From positions 1,721,070-1,785,069 of the forward strand of contig NZ_KB905472.1 in assembly GCF_000382445.1 (NCBI RefSeq): a stretch of DNA of 64,000 nt, given 5' to 3'. This DNA is from Phocaeicola massiliensis B84634 = Timone 84634 = DSM 17679 = JCM 13223. Its GTDB lineage: Bacteria; Bacteroidota; Bacteroidia; Bacteroidales; Bacteroidaceae. A program made the translations under genes and the position numbers. Shown piece by piece: positions 16,803 through 25,067 of the stretch; position 1 is the first letter of the stretch; the number at the start of each line of letters is the position of its first letter. The notes under the pieces are model-generated. The model was not told where the DNA came from. It was given only the letters and a program-made list of their open reading frames with translations, and searched no databases.

Positions 16803-18113
16803 ATGAAGTTCTATAACCGAGAAAAAGAAATTAAGTTGCTGGCTAATATACAAGAAGCTGCAGAAGAGAATGCTCAAATGGTAACCCTGATGGGGCGCAG
16901 ACGAATTGGGAAAACAAAACTTCTATTTCATGCCACTCAAGATACTCCTACCCTATATTTCTTCGTTGCCCGTAAAGCCGAGCCATTATTGTGCCGTGAC
17001 TTTATAGATGAAATAACTTCAGTACTCCGGTTACCCATTTATGGTGAAATTCAAGACTTCAAAACTATATTCCAACTGCTAATGGACTATTCTAAAACAA
17101 TGAAATTCAATTTAGTCATTGATGAATTTCAGGAATTTTATACAATCAATCCATCTGTTTACAGCGATATGCAGCATCTTTGGGATAGAAATAAAGATGA
17201 CAGTCACATTTGTTTATTCCTATGCGGTTCCATCTATTCATTAATGCATCGAATTTTTGAAGGCAATCATGAACCGTTATTCGGCAGAGCCACCCAACAG
17301 ATTTTCCTGAAGCCTTTTAGCACCATCACACTCAAACAAATATTATCAGAGAATAACCCCGGATACACTTCCGAGGATTTATTAGCATTCTATACCTTCA
17401 CCGGTGGAGTAGCAAAATATGTAGAATTATTCGTTGATAACAAAGCTTTGACACATCATAAAATGATAAAGTTGATGTGTCAGGAAAATTCTCCTTTCCT
17501 TTCAGAAGGCAAGAATATATTAATCGAAGAATTTGGCAAAGAGTACACCATCTATTTCTCTATCTTATCATGCATAGCCAATGGCTTCACAGCTAGGACA
17601 GCCATAGAAAGCTATTTACAACGTGAAATTGGAGGATACCTAACCCGTTTGGAAAACGATTTCAATATCATAAAGAAACGCATTCCCATGTTCAGCAAAG
17701 CAGAAAGCCGCAATGTACGATACGAAATAGAAGACAATTTTCTCCGCTTCTGGTTCCGTTTTTTCTATAAATATATTCGCTATATCGAGGCGGGTGCATT
17801 AGAGAAACTACAGGAAATCATCATAAGGGACTATCCTACCTTCAGTGGTCATGCTCTGGAAGAATATTTTAAGTGCAGATTTCGCGAGAAAGGCGAATTT
17901 ACCGCTTTGGGAGGTTATTGGAATAGAAAGGGAGAGGATGAAATCGACCTGATCGTTTTAGATGAAATTGAAAAAAAGGCAGTTGTTGCAGAAATCAAGC
18001 GGAACAGACAGAATATCAAGATGGATGCATTGATGCTGAAAGGGGCTTCCATTCAAAAAGAGCTAAATGGGTATTCTGTGGAATATCGTGGACTGAGCAT
18101 GGAGGATATGTAG
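16803..18113 (+). CDS. Orphan AAA-type ATPase with C-terminal DUF234/nuclease-like domain
   Basis: A 436-aa protein of the ATPase_2 (PF01637-like) group, named from archaeal paralogous ATPases. Walker A is GRRRIGKT (31-38) and Walker B is LVIDEFQEF (Asp107-Glu108). The stretch HICLFLCGSIYSLM is the sensor region with a characteristic Gly-Ser. A winged-helix-like middle precedes the C-terminal DUF234 part. There Asp382, Glu397 and Lys399 (in EIDLIV and VAEIKR) match a PD-(D/E)xK nuclease core. The biological role of the family is not established; it is patchily distributed and often multicopy. The gene is flanked by the palindrome and a 15-bp repeat, and a decayed ATPase of a different family lies just downstream, suggesting an accessory, possibly mobile cassette. 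Confidence 0.85.
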   Translation: MKFYNREKEIKLLANIQEAAEENAQMVTLMGRRRIGKTKLLFHATQDTPTLYFFVARKAEPLLCRDFIDEITSVLRLPIYGEIQDFKTIFQLLMDYSKTMKFNLVIDEFQEFYTINPSVYSDMQHLWDRNKDDSHICLFLCGSIYSLMHRIFEGNHEPLFGRATQQIFLKPFSTITLKQILSENNPGYTSEDLLAFYTFTGGVAKYVELFVDNKALTHHKMIKLMCQENSPFLSEGKNILIEEFGKEYTIYFSILSCIANGFTARTAIESYLQREIGGYLTRLENDFNIIKKRIPMFSKAESRNVRYEIEDNFLRFWFRFFYKYIRYIEAGALEKLQEIIIRDYPTFSGHALEEYFKCRFREKGEFTALGGYWNRKGEDEIDLIVLDEIEKKAVVAEIKRNRQNIKMDALMLKGASIQKELNGYSVEYRGLSMEDM

Positions 18114-18127
18114 AGTAAGTTTACTTT

Positions 18128-18142
18128 CTATCGAAATGTACA
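18128..18142 (+). repeat. 15-bp direct repeat CTATCGAAATGTACA, right copy
   Basis: Identical in sequence and orientation to 16730-16744, the outer edge of the palindrome upstream of the ATPase gene. It starts 15 bp after the ATPase stop codon. Confidence 0.85.
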
Positions 18143-18269
18143 TCGTATGGTATTAGTGGATAAAAGTGTACCCACACAACACTTTTATCCGGATAACAAC
18201 AATAAAGTCGTTTATTCAATGAAATCCAATCGGTAGAAAAAGAACTGACTTCACCCAAATAATTTTGTG

Positions 18270-18640
18270 AAGACACTCCTGAATATGCTGTGATCGCAGC
18301 CTGTCACTTTTAGACATGGGGCTACATTCCAACTTTTCATTTCCTGTAGGAAAAGTAAAATTTATGGACATCCGTCCCCTCGCTTTCTATGAGTTTTTGA
18401 ACACTTGCGAGAAAATCAGTGGCAGTTAATATCTCCTTTTCATGAAAAACATATTGACATGCTCCGCATTATTTATATGTAGGAGGAATGCCCGAAGTAG
18501 TCCAAACCTATATTGACACCAAAGATTTCATCCAAGTACGCAAAACCCAACACAACATCGTCTATTCCTATCAGGTTGATTTCTCTAAACATGCGCCCTA
18601 CGAAACAGTGCCACGCATCATAAAAAATCCATATTCTTAA
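18270..18640 (+). pseudogene. Decayed AAA_14/DUF4143-type ATPase fragment
   Basis: Two frames carry matching pieces. The first (about 18296-18429) reads SLLDMGLHSNFSFPVGKVKF then DIRPLAFYEFL and ends in a stop. The second (about 18478-18640) reads YVGGMPEVVQTYIDTKDF, then VRKTQHNIVYSYQVDFSKHA and VPRII. These correspond to the sensor, PVGK and GGMPEVV blocks of COG1373-type ATPases, in order. The N-terminal Walker region was not found and the fragment ends shortly after VPRI. It is a frameshifted and deleted remnant, next to a second ATPase gene of a different family. Confidence 0.75.
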
Positions 18641-18716
18641 AAAATAAAAGACAGCATAAGAGAGCTTACTCAAAATACTGCCTTATATTATTTATTTGCT
18701 AAATATATAGAACCAA

Positions 18717-19148
18717 TTACTTACGTTCTAAAGTATAATACACAAACGCCCACTCTCCTTCATCATCACAAAAAATATCATCCTCCCATGCGATAACCAT
18801 TTTATGCGGAGTTAAGGACTCAATTGTAACTCTATCATTAGAAGAGGTCACAAATTGAGAATTGTTTATTATAATCTTTTCACCATTATAGTAATATATT
18901 CCATCTACATCTTTGCTAAAAACTCTTGGCTCGCTTACTCCTAAAGTTGGTGATGCTTCATATACCACTTTACTCCAATCTATTTTTCCATCAACATAAT
19001 CATAATATACTTCATGTGTTACATACCAAGTACCTTCCAATAGAGATAAATCTAGTTTTTCACTGTTTTCATCATCGCCACAAGCTATAAAATTCACACA
19101 CATAATCATAGCTATCAAAAGCATTCCTATAAACTTCAATAACTTCAT
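18717..19148 (-). CDS. Small lipoprotein, lipocalin-like
   Basis: 143 aa with a lipoprotein signal ending F-I-A-C; Cys23 is followed by GDDE, resembling the acidic Bacteroides lipoprotein export signal, so surface exposure is likely. The mature part begins with LLEGTWYVTHEVYYDYV, similar to the opening strand of lipocalin-like domains (L-x-G-x-W), and continues as alternating beta strands. It is the second gene of a two-gene minus-strand unit, 35 nt after the BACON/GLUG lipoprotein. The ligand is unknown. Confidence 0.75.
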   Translation of the reverse strand: MKLLKFIGMLLIAMIMCVNFIACGDDENSEKLDLSLLEGTWYVTHEVYYDYVDGKIDWSKVVYEASPTLGVSEPRVFSKDVDGIYYYNGEKIIINNSQFVTSSNDRVTIESLTPHKMVIAWEDDIFCDDEGEWAFVYYTLERK

Positions 19149-19183
19149 TTTGATTCAATTTTTTTAATAAAAAACATTCTTAT

Positions 19184-21649
19184 TTATTTCTCACTGACAA
19201 AGTCAGGCCATGCCATATCGGTACGCCAATAATTATAATCTTCATCCTCATGTACTAAGATGAAATAATTAAGAGCATCTTTTAAAATAGAAGTATATTG
19301 CCCCCCATCACACAAAATTGTTTCACTCAATTCCCCTGATCCATTAAATGTACAGCAGTCTATACATGTTCCCCAATCCAAATCACCAACAAGATTGATT
19401 TCCATATTGACTGGAGCCTGTTTCAAATAATAACAATAGACAATATAAGTTCCTGTATGATTATAGCCAGCAATACCACCTACTGTCAAAAAAGGCGGAT
19501 TAAGATTACTAAGCTTAATGGTTCCACTATTATAACAATTAACAATTTCGCCACAATTATATCCCACAATACCACCCGACGAAGACCATACCTCTCGTAT
19601 AGAGCCTTTATTATAACTATTCCAAATTTCACTACCTTCTCCATTTCGACCAACTATTCCCCCCACGCAATCATCACCGGATAATTTACCTCGATTACAA
19701 CAATTAAATATTTTAGAAGCGTCTATACATCCTGCAATACCACCAACATGGCTTCCCGATATTAGTTCCACTTCATTAGAGCAATTATAAATGCGGCTTG
19801 ACTTTGCATATCCAACAATGCCACCAATCTTTTCTTTACCAATAATTGTGGATTGCGAAACAGATACTCCTTTAATAGTGCTTCCATCAATATAGCCAAA
19901 TAATCCAACATTCTTGTCTTGAGAAATATTTAGTCCAATAATCATCTTTCCATTGCCATCCCAATTAGCAGAAAAAGCCCTTCCTTCCTGCCCTATTGGA
20001 GTATAAACCAAATTATTAAAATTCAAATTGGCTAACAATTTGAAATAACAACCTTTATAAGTCTTACCACTGTTCACATCTTGTGCCAGTTTAGCCATTT
20101 GGCTACATTGTGTAATTAAATAAGGGTTGTCTTCCGTTCCTTTCCCTTCAGCATAAGCCATAGTAGCAATATCACCATTCCAAATATCATCATTTGCATT
20201 GCTCCCATTTTGAGCAATTACCACTTCAGCCGTTAAGTTTTTATTTTTAAGAGAAAGTATTACTGTACGTTTCTGAAAACTAATGTTGGGATCTATACCA
20301 ACAATTATTCTCTTATTGTTCTTATCATACGTCACAATATTACTGACAGATGCCCAAGTCTCTGACAAAGAAGTTTCAGGAATCCTGTTCACTTGAACAT
20401 CAATATTGACAAGACCACCCTGGCTACCAATCCTGTACTCTTTCTGATTTACAACCAGTACATTTGATTGCATTTGTTTAATCGTTACTATTTCTGAAAC
20501 TCCACTAGATATTCCATTAAAAACGATTGTCCCTTCCCGATTATAACCAGTCGCATTCTCTTTTATGGAAAAACTTAGAATTTCTTTTCTTAACGATCTA
20601 GATTGATTGGCAACAATCCAATCTGATGCAATTTCTGAGACTGAATAACTATACTCAATATTAGTCTGTAAAACAATGTCAAGAGTACCGCCGTCTGCAC
20701 TAATTGAATATTCATTTTCCGACAACAATATAGCATCTTTCTGTACCTGCCGGATACACAACGTATCACTGACATTACTATTCTTCTTATCCAGAAATAC
20801 AATTTCCGCCTCACGTCCGTCATAAGTTTCATTCGGACTTACAGTATAATATAAGGTATGACTAGAAACAGAACGCGCATTGGCAACCGTTATCCAATCT
20901 ACATCAGGCATCTTCACTTCAAATTCACAGTTGCTCTTTATCTCCACAGCAACAATTTCCCCTCTATCGCTTACACACACATCGCTTTCTGTAAGAAGGA
21001 TGATGCCACCTCCAGTCTGATAAACATTAATAACTTCAGTCACAGCACCACCGTGTATCATAATTTTTCCTTCTCTCTTTTCATATTCCTCACTTGCTGC
21101 AATTTCAAAAGAAAGGATAGAACTGCTCAATCCTCGCCCTGCATCCTTCTGGCTAATCCAACCTTTATACTCATCAGGAATCACCACCTCATAAGAGATA
21201 TTCGATTTCACTTCCACATGAATAGTACCGCCCTCTTGACCGACCTCAAATCTGTCGGTAGTAAGGGTCAAGGCATCTTTCTGCTTTTGAGTGACCACTA
21301 CAGTCTTCATCAACTCTCCGACTTGAATAGTCAGCACCACATTCCTGTCATCATAACCTTCATTAGCCTCCACATATACCTGTACCGAAATATCACCAGC
21401 CTGTCCGCTTGTCTGCGATACAGTACACCAACGACTACCATTTACGGTATTCGCGACATAAATAGTCCAATCTTTATTCGTAGAAAAATGAAGAGACTTA
21501 TTGCCTCCATCAGAACCAAAGTTCATAGCATCCTCAAAATAAATTTCACTACCTGCTCCTGGAAGAATTTCAGGAGCCACTTCACCTTCGGAACATGCTG
21601 TTAGAATACATGTCACCAATACAGCCAAACACACATAAAAATGTTTCAT
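19184..21649 (-). CDS. Surface lipoprotein with BACON-like repeats and GLUG motifs
   Basis: 821 aa. The signal peptide ends L-T-A-C (Cys19) and is followed by SEGE. Residues about 35-480 hold five Ig-like BACON-type repeats, each with a GG-x-(I/V/L) strand, a central W and a closing V-x-x-x-Q stretch (VVVTQKQKDAL, INVYQTGGG, LCIRQVQKDA, VTIKQMQSNV, VVIAQNGS). Residues about 500-750 hold GLUG-type repeats such as GGIVGYAKSSRIYNC, GGIAGCIDASKIFNC and GGIVGYNCGEIVNC, expected to form a beta-helix. Such proteins are typical of Bacteroides surface adhesins or glycan/mucin binders; no enzyme motif was seen. It heads a unit with the small lipoprotein and is preceded by an unusually structured leader. 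Confidence 0.85.
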   Translation of the reverse strand: MKHFYVCLAVLVTCILTACSEGEVAPEILPGAGSEIYFEDAMNFGSDGGNKSLHFSTNKDWTIYVANTVNGSRWCTVSQTSGQAGDISVQVYVEANEGYDDRNVVLTIQVGELMKTVVVTQKQKDALTLTTDRFEVGQEGGTIHVEVKSNISYEVVIPDEYKGWISQKDAGRGLSSSILSFEIAASEEYEKREGKIMIHGGAVTEVINVYQTGGGIILLTESDVCVSDRGEIVAVEIKSNCEFEVKMPDVDWITVANARSVSSHTLYYTVSPNETYDGREAEIVFLDKKNSNVSDTLCIRQVQKDAILLSENEYSISADGGTLDIVLQTNIEYSYSVSEIASDWIVANQSRSLRKEILSFSIKENATGYNREGTIVFNGISSGVSEIVTIKQMQSNVLVVNQKEYRIGSQGGLVNIDVQVNRIPETSLSETWASVSNIVTYDKNNKRIIVGIDPNISFQKRTVILSLKNKNLTAEVVIAQNGSNANDDIWNGDIATMAYAEGKGTEDNPYLITQCSQMAKLAQDVNSGKTYKGCYFKLLANLNFNNLVYTPIGQEGRAFSANWDGNGKMIIGLNISQDKNVGLFGYIDGSTIKGVSVSQSTIIGKEKIGGIVGYAKSSRIYNCSNEVELISGSHVGGIAGCIDASKIFNCCNRGKLSGDDCVGGIVGRNGEGSEIWNSYNKGSIREVWSSSGGIVGYNCGEIVNCYNSGTIKLSNLNPPFLTVGGIAGYNHTGTYIVYCYYLKQAPVNMEINLVGDLDWGTCIDCCTFNGSGELSETILCDGGQYTSILKDALNYFILVHEDEDYNYWRTDMAWPDFVSEK

Positions 21650-21867
21650 AGCATTACTTCTGTCTTCCAGGTTCCGAGAAGACCTCTAATTATAAACGGA
21701 AAACGTGGAACCACACGTACCATCATCCGTTCCGGAGGCCCTAGGAAAACCTTGAACTCAGATAAATGGACAGTAGTCCCACGCTGGAATCCAGCGTAGG
21801 AAACATACTGCGCCATTCTTGAGTTCACTTGAAAATTTCCTAGGTTTCCCGGAACAAGAATCAGCAC
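21646..21867 (-). other. 73-codon ORF in the leader, overlapping the BACON lipoprotein start
   Basis: This frame runs through the whole nested palindrome and stops in ATGA shared with the start of the 19184-21649 gene. The product (MLILVPGNLGNFQVNSR... ending KTEVML) resembles nothing I know, and the composition reflects the palindrome. It could be a translated leader, or an accident of structured RNA. Confidence 0.25.
21729..21855. repeat. 127-bp nested palindrome in the leader of the BACON lipoprotein
   Basis: GTTCCGG (21729) to CCGGAAC (21855): arms of about 41-43 nt align imperfectly, sharing CCTAGGAAA and TTGAACTCA/TGAGTTCA blocks. The centre is the exact palindrome ACGCTGGAATCCAGCGT (21781-21797). 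A further hairpin, GTCTTC/GAAGAC at 21662-21683, lies just before the start codon. Confidence 0.75.
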
Positions 21868-21933
21868 TTACGTTTCTTACAATTTCTTTTCTAATAAATA
21901 TAGAGTACAAACTCTTTTGTATTCACTTTGTGA

Positions 21934-21963
21934 CAAAAGTATAAAAAATAAGCATGAGACAAA
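21934..21963 (-). promoter_or_regulatory. Putative promoter of the BACON lipoprotein operon
   Basis: On the minus strand TACTTTTG (21934-21941) is a -7 match and TTTG (21960-21963) a -33 match, with 18 bp between. The implied untranslated leader is about 280 nt and includes the 127-bp palindrome. Confidence 0.6.
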
Positions 21964-22135
21964 AATATTTAGACTTAGTTTTTTAATATATTTTCATTAA
22001 AGATAAAAGTGACAGGATAGGCTTGGTCAAACCTAAATTATAAATCATGCATTGTTGGATGCCATGTACTTTATGGAAACATTAGACAAATAGACACGAG
22101 ACAATATGCATTAGCACGAACCAATGTGTTTCCCT

Positions 22136-22210
22136 ATTGAAACAACCTGTTTCAATTGTACAAACACTTCGTTTCATGCTGTCGAACAACCTGTTTCAAC
22201 CGCATGAAAC
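22136..22210. repeat. Cluster of GTTTCA/TGAAAC palindromes
   Basis: ATTGAAACA and TGTTTCAAT (22136-22156) form a perfect 9-bp palindrome with a 3-bp centre. The 14-mer ACAACCTGTTTCAA occurs at 22142-22155 and again at 22186-22199. GTTTCATGC (22171-22179) and GCATGAAAC (22202-22210) enclose the second copy. Confidence 0.75.
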
Positions 22211-22307
22211 ACGTCACACGAACGTACATGATAGCAAACGGAAAAGGACGTATTTGTATAGGGAAACAGATATAAATGATACGTTTTAAGCCAAAGCTGA
22301 GAAATGT

Positions 22308-22402
22308 GCTCTCACCCTTTGAGCATTTCTCACCCCCATCTCTCACACCCTAAAACGCCTGTGCATCGTTGTTTAGGAATAAGGGTGAGAGCAGTGAGAG
22401 AT
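22308..22402. repeat. Paired CTCTCACCC / GGGTGAGAG inverted repeats
   Basis: GCTCTCACCCTT (22308-22319) is the exact reverse complement of 22381-22392. ATCTCTCAC (22338-22346) is the exact complement of 22394-22402. A competing local hairpin joins GAGAAATGTGCTC with GAGCATTTCTC around 22300-22331. It lies in the gene-poor 21.9-22.4 kb stretch, just past the 3' end of the LolE-like gene. Confidence 0.75.
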
Positions 22403-22419
22403 AAAAATCAATTTTACGA

Positions 22420-23667
22420 TTACTCAAACCGTATAGACCGTGCCGGATGAATGCGTGTTATCAAATAAGACGGTCCGATAAGCATCAGCACCGATACCAA
22501 CAAGGTACAAACATTCAGCAACAAATAAATCCAAATATTAAATTCAATAGGAACTCGATTTACATAATAAGTGGCAGGGTCTAGCTTGAAAATATGGAAT
22601 TGGGATTGCAACAGGCAAAACGATACTCCTATGATATTCCCCCATAACATTCCTTTTCCGATTAGAAAAACAGAAAAACTGAGAAATACCTTACGGATAG
22701 CAAGGTTGTCTGCTCCCAATGCCTTCAGGATGCCTATCATATTAGTACGCTCTAATATAATAATGAGTAAGCCCGAAATCATCGTGAAACCTGCTACTCC
22801 GGTCATCAGTATCAGTATAACCCACACATTCATATCCAACAAATCGAGCCACGCGAATATCTGCGGATTGGCCTCTTCCACCGTCTGAGTGTAATAGGTT
22901 CCGCCATATTCATCCACTTGTGTATCCACCCGTTCACGAATCTCCTCTTTTACGCTGTTCATTGAACCTAAATCGGCCACTTCCAACTCCAGTCCGCTCA
23001 CTTGCTCCGGTTTCCAGTTATTCAAACGGTTCACCGTATAGAGGTCGGTTATCAGGAACAAATCATCGTATGCAGAAAAATTGGTCTGGTAAATTCCGGC
23101 AACGGAAAGACGACGTGCGCGCACGTTCTCTCCTTCTATATAATAGGTATATAGTTTATCGTCCATCTTCAAGTGAAGCTTGTCGGCAATGCTACGCGAT
23201 ACCAATACCTTATTGGTGGAAGCCGTGTCGGAGAAAACCGGAATTTCACCCTCCAGCAAATGCTGTTTCAAAAAGTCCCAATCGTAGTCACCAGCAACTC
23301 CCTTCAGCACCATCCCCTGAAAGCTGTCGTCGGTCATAATCATACCGGGCTTGGTAGAATAACGCTGTACATGCTTTACCCCTTTTGTAGCATAAAGCAC
23401 ATTCAGCAAGCTGTCATTGACTACAATAGGAATGGTCTCGAAAGATTTCCGGGCATCAAAGTTAGTAATCATAATATCAGAACCCAAACCTATCACTTTA
23501 TCGCGCACTTCATGTTTGAAACCGATTACAACGGCTACAGACACAATCATCACGGCCAGCCCGATGGCTATGCCCAACATGGCAATGCGGACAGCAGGTT
23601 TAGACACCTCTTTTCCACCCTCATTGCTACGATATACTCGCTTGGCAATAAAGAGTTTCCAGTTCAT
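22420..23667 (-). CDS. FtsX-fold ABC transporter permease, LolC/LolE-like
   Basis: 415 aa: a first transmembrane helix (IAMLGIAIGLAVMIVSVAVVIG) after a basic N-terminus, a large periplasmic MacB-type domain of about 220 residues, then three C-terminal helices (WVILILMTGVAGFTMISGLL, VFLSFSVFLIGKGMLWGNII and the WIYLLLNVCTLLVSVLML stretch). The C-terminus ends HPARSIRFE. This is the layout of LolC/E, which extract lipoproteins from the inner membrane for sorting to the outer membrane. The LolD ATPase is not adjacent. The gene starts 1 nt after the aminotransferase stop, so the two are probably co-transcribed without a metabolic link. Confidence 0.85.
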   Translation of the reverse strand: MNWKLFIAKRVYRSNEGGKEVSKPAVRIAMLGIAIGLAVMIVSVAVVIGFKHEVRDKVIGLGSDIMITNFDARKSFETIPIVVNDSLLNVLYATKGVKHVQRYSTKPGMIMTDDSFQGMVLKGVAGDYDWDFLKQHLLEGEIPVFSDTASTNKVLVSRSIADKLHLKMDDKLYTYYIEGENVRARRLSVAGIYQTNFSAYDDLFLITDLYTVNRLNNWKPEQVSGLELEVADLGSMNSVKEEIRERVDTQVDEYGGTYYTQTVEEANPQIFAWLDLLDMNVWVILILMTGVAGFTMISGLLIIILERTNMIGILKALGADNLAIRKVFLSFSVFLIGKGMLWGNIIGVSFCLLQSQFHIFKLDPATYYVNRVPIEFNIWIYLLLNVCTLLVSVLMLIGPSYLITRIHPARSIRFE

Positions 23668-23668
23668 A

Positions 23669-24871
23669 TTACTCTTCTACTCTTCCAGGATAAGCCTCTA
23701 ATGCCTTTCGCAAGACAAAAAGTGCACGAACCAAATCTTCTTTCTTCAGCACATATGCGATACGCACTTCATTGCGCCCTGCTCCCGGAGTAGTATAGAA
23801 TCCGGCAGCAGGAGCCATCATTACTGTCTCGCCTTCGTAATTGAACTCGGACAAACACCATGCGCAAAACTTTTCACTATCGTCTACCGGTAGCTTGGCT
23901 ACAGTGTAGAAAGCTCCCATGGGAATGGGTGAATAAACACCGGGGATGCGGTTTAGTCCGTCAATCAGGCATTTACGGCGCTCCACATATTCATCATAAG
24001 TTTCGCGTGCGTATTCTTCCGGCTCATCCAAAGAAGCTTCAGCAGCAATCTGACCAATCAAGGGAGGACTTAAACGCGCCTGACAAAATTTCATTACGGC
24101 TCCGCGCACTTCAGGATTCTTTGTTATGAGCGCCCCGATGCGGATGCCACACTCGGAATAACGCTTGGACACAGAATCTATCAGCACGACGTTCTGCTCG
24201 ATACCTTCCAAATGACAAGCAGATATATAAGGTGAACCGGTATAAATAAACTCACGGTATACCTCATCAGAAAACAGATAAAGATCATACTTCTTCACCA
24301 TATCACGAATCTGATTCATTTCACGACGCGTGTACAAATAACCGGTAGGATTATTTGGATTACATATCAGGATAGCCTTGGTACGCTCGTTTATCAATTC
24401 TTCGAACTTCTCCACCTTGGGTAGTGAAAAACCTTCCTCAATGGTGGTAGTCACTGTGCGAATTACAGCACCGGCAGAAATGGCAAACGCCATATAGTTG
24501 GCATAAGCCGGTTCGGGTACTATAATTTCATCTCCCGGATTAAGGCAACTCATAAAGGCAAAAAGCACGGCCTCCGATCCTCCCGTAGTGATGATGATAT
24601 CATCGGCATTAAGATTGATATCGTATTTTTTGTAATACCCCACCAGTTTCTCACGATAACTGCGGTATCCCTGACTGGGGCTGTATTCCAAGACAGTACG
24701 GTCTATATTGCGAATCGCATCAAGGGCCGCTCGCGGAGTAGGCAGGTCAGGCTGACCGATATTCAAGTGATATACATGAATTCCTCTCTGTTTGGCAGCA
24801 TCTGCCAGCGGTGCCAATTTACGAATCGGCGAAGCAGGCATTTCAGTTCCTCTGACGGATATTGTTGGCAT
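23669..24871 (-). CDS. Class I/II pyridoxal-phosphate aminotransferase
   Basis: 400 aa fold-type I aminotransferase. LNIGQPDLPTP is the N-terminal substrate segment, ICNPNNPTGYLY carries the PLP-binding Asn-Pro, DEVYREF the Asp/Tyr pair, and SVSKRYSECGIRIG the Schiff-base Lys. The C-terminal Arg region is NEVRIAYVLKKEDL. Members of this group transaminate aspartate, aromatic or branched amino acids; substrate cannot be settled from these motifs. It is preceded by a good promoter and followed at 1 nt by the LolE-like permease. Confidence 0.9.
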   Translation of the reverse strand: MPTISVRGTEMPASPIRKLAPLADAAKQRGIHVYHLNIGQPDLPTPRAALDAIRNIDRTVLEYSPSQGYRSYREKLVGYYKKYDINLNADDIIITTGGSEAVLFAFMSCLNPGDEIIVPEPAYANYMAFAISAGAVIRTVTTTIEEGFSLPKVEKFEELINERTKAILICNPNNPTGYLYTRREMNQIRDMVKKYDLYLFSDEVYREFIYTGSPYISACHLEGIEQNVVLIDSVSKRYSECGIRIGALITKNPEVRGAVMKFCQARLSPPLIGQIAAEASLDEPEEYARETYDEYVERRKCLIDGLNRIPGVYSPIPMGAFYTVAKLPVDDSEKFCAWCLSEFNYEGETVMMAPAAGFYTTPGAGRNEVRIAYVLKKEDLVRALFVLRKALEAYPGRVEE

Positions 24872-24899
24872 AATGTTATAAAATTATTTAATCTGAATG

Positions 24900-24931
24900 C
24901 AAAGATAGAGTTTAGCTTCCAACCACGCAAA
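24900..24931 (-). promoter_or_regulatory. Promoter of the aminotransferase-permease unit
   Basis: Minus strand: -7 TATCTTTG (24900-24907) and -33 TTTG (24928-24931), spacing 20 bp. Confidence 0.7.
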
Positions 24932-25026
24932 CAAAAGGTTGGTTAATATTTTAAAGAGATGTTTTTATGATTTAAATAAATAGCCGTATTTTTTCAACTC
25001 CACCACATTAATTACAAAGAAAAGAA

Positions 25027-25034
25027 TATCTTTG
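25027..25034 (+). promoter_or_regulatory. Putative -7 element (TATCTTTG) of the DUF5009 gene
   Basis: Consensus -7 motif 33 bp before the start codon; -33 region weak. Confidence 0.5.
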
Positions 25035-25067
25035 CACAAATCAATCTAAAAACTCAAAAAGACACGT

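Noticed and set aside
20858-21604. 248-codon plus-strand frame
   Set aside because: Antisense to the BACON/GLUG lipoprotein; composition mirrors beta-rich repeats and no domain is visible.
22152-22346. 64-codon minus-strand frame in the repeat-rich gap
   Set aside because: It is generated by the inverted repeats and has no protein-like character.
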